DNA of 62,547 nucleotides from Gammaproteobacteria bacterium (GTDB taxonomy: Bacteria > Pseudomonadota > Gammaproteobacteria > UBA6429 > Thiohalophilaceae). The DNA is taken from NCBI GenBank assembly GCA_026196045.1, contig JAPHRJ010000004.1, forward strand, positions 1-62,547, given 5' to 3'. Below the pieces are notes generated by a model that searched no databases, was not told the origin of the DNA, and saw only the letters and a program-made list of their open reading frames with translations. The translations under genes and the position numbers were made by a program. This document shows positions 61,990 to 62,547 of the stretch, one piece after another; positions within the stretch are counted from its first letter, which is position 1; every line of letters begins with the position of its first letter.

Positions 61990-62547
61990 TCAGAACCAGG
62001 CTCGAATACCGGCAACGAACTGAACGTCACTGGTTTTTTCACCCTCATCCCTGGCATAGTCGGCTGTTTTTCCGAACTTGTTCCACCAGTTAACCCCGAC
62101 ATAAGGCGCAAATTCACGCCATATTTCATAGCGTAGCCTCAGCCCTACTTCCATATCAGATAGTCCCGAACCAGTTTCTACCAACTCATCACTTTTGGTA
62201 TGAAAATTGACTTCTATTTCAGGAGATAGAACTAACTTCTGCGTGAACATGTATTCATATTCAGCCTGAAGTCGTGCCCCTACCTGATCGGATTCACCGA
62301 GAAATAAAGTGGCATCCACCTCAAATAGATATGGGGCTAATCCTTTAAAGCCCACTGCCAACCAGTCACGCTTTGGAACAGGTTTACTGTCATGGCGCCA
62401 GCCTGCCTGAAAATCCCAAAAAGGCGCAATAGCCCGACTGTAAAGTAGCTGTGTTTCAGCCTCTTCCGTTTTACTGTCAACATATTCACCTTCACTTTTA
62501 AACCAGAGTTTGTTCAGGTCCTTACCCAACCAGGCATCCACTTCCCA
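61990..62547 (-). CDS. copB: CopB/PcoB copper-resistance outer-membrane protein, partial
   Basis: Only the C-terminal 185 residues are in the window; the N-terminus lies beyond the right edge. The frame is open to the edge. The pattern WFKSEGEYVDSKTEEAETQLLYSRAIAPFWDFQAGWRHD and YEIWREFAPYVGVNWWNKFGKTAD, ending in an aromatic C-terminus (RAWF), is the CopB/PcoB barrel domain. CopB forms an outer-membrane channel with CopA. It closes the copper operon visible here. The Met-rich N-terminal domain cannot be assessed. Confidence 0.9.
   Translation of the reverse strand, partial: WEVDAWLGKDLNKLWFKSEGEYVDSKTEEAETQLLYSRAIAPFWDFQAGWRHDSKPVPKRDWLAVGFKGLAPYLFEVDATLFLGESDQVGARLQAEYEYMFTQKLVLSPEIEVNFHTKSDELVETGSGLSDMEVGLRLRYEIWREFAPYVGVNWWNKFGKTADYARDEGEKTSDVQFVAGIRAWF

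Overview
The window reads as a plasmid-like conjugative element of a gammaproteobacterium, followed by a copper/heavy-metal resistance region. Evidence for a gammaproteobacterium is indirect: the mrr, prlF/yhaV, hsdRMS, Kef-type antiporter and copper genes are of familiar proteobacterial types, and a decayed PEP-CTERM gene points to an exosortase-bearing, probably aquatic relative. No rRNA and no intact tRNA gene is visible. The sequence cannot decide between a large conjugative plasmid and an integrated plasmid-like element.

Layout. (1) 1-3.7 kb, minus strand: two tandem paralogous Ig-like lipoproteins (the first cut by the window edge) and a small outer-membrane barrel protein. (2) 4.0-15.9 kb, minus strand: one long, tightly packed operon for a type IV secretion system. 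In transcription order it encodes a wHTH/nuclease-like protein resembling MOBC relaxases, a ParB-like protein, a second wHTH protein, the coupling ATPase, a small membrane protein, and VirB2-, VirB3-, VirB4-, VirB5-, VirB6-, VirB8-, VirB9- and VirB10-like proteins. No VirB11 is seen. (3) 15.9-16.9 kb: a non-coding stretch packed with nested inverted repeats, a candidate oriT or structured RNA. (4) 16.9-20.8 kb: an AT-rich cargo block with a poly-gamma-glutamate-hydrolase-like enzyme, a ubiquitin-like conjugation operon (40-residue Pro/Lys/Gly-rich peptide ending in Gly, E2-E1 fusion, JAMM peptidase) and a PrlF/YhaV toxin-antitoxin pair. (5) 20.9-26.5 kb: a tRNA-Leu 3' fragment, an iteron origin, a RepA-like initiator, ParA, ParB, an orphan ParB-like protein and a secreted thermonuclease; a palindrome occurs on both sides of repA-parAB. 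(6) 26.5-29.9 kb: ArdC-type antirestriction protein, small proteins and an Xre/RES toxin-antitoxin pair. (7) 30.2-42.3 kb: defence island with Mrr, a HEPN protein, a complete type I restriction-modification system with two embedded accessory genes, and a tyrosine recombinase. (8) 42.7-44.2 kb: an intact IS3-family insertion beside a decayed PEP-CTERM gene. (9) 44.2-62.5 kb: mostly minus-strand genes for copper and envelope stress: Met-rich and Cys-rich exported proteins, two cation/proton antiporters, YHS, glutaredoxin-like and SHOCT proteins, a cyclopropane-fatty-acid synthase-like enzyme, two cytochromes c, a histidine kinase with a sigma-54 response regulator, a copper P-type ATPase, DUF302/DUF4399/DUF411 proteins and the end of CopB.

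How it works together. RepA with iterons and ParAB maintain the element, the VirB-like machine and coupling protein move it, ArdC protects it on entry, and two toxin-antitoxin pairs stabilise it. The restriction and ubiquitin-like modules are probable anti-phage cargo, and the metal genes are probable adaptive cargo. The most unusual part is the E2-E1/JAMM operon whose first gene is a 40-residue low-complexity peptide ending in glycine and has no CD-NTase beside it.
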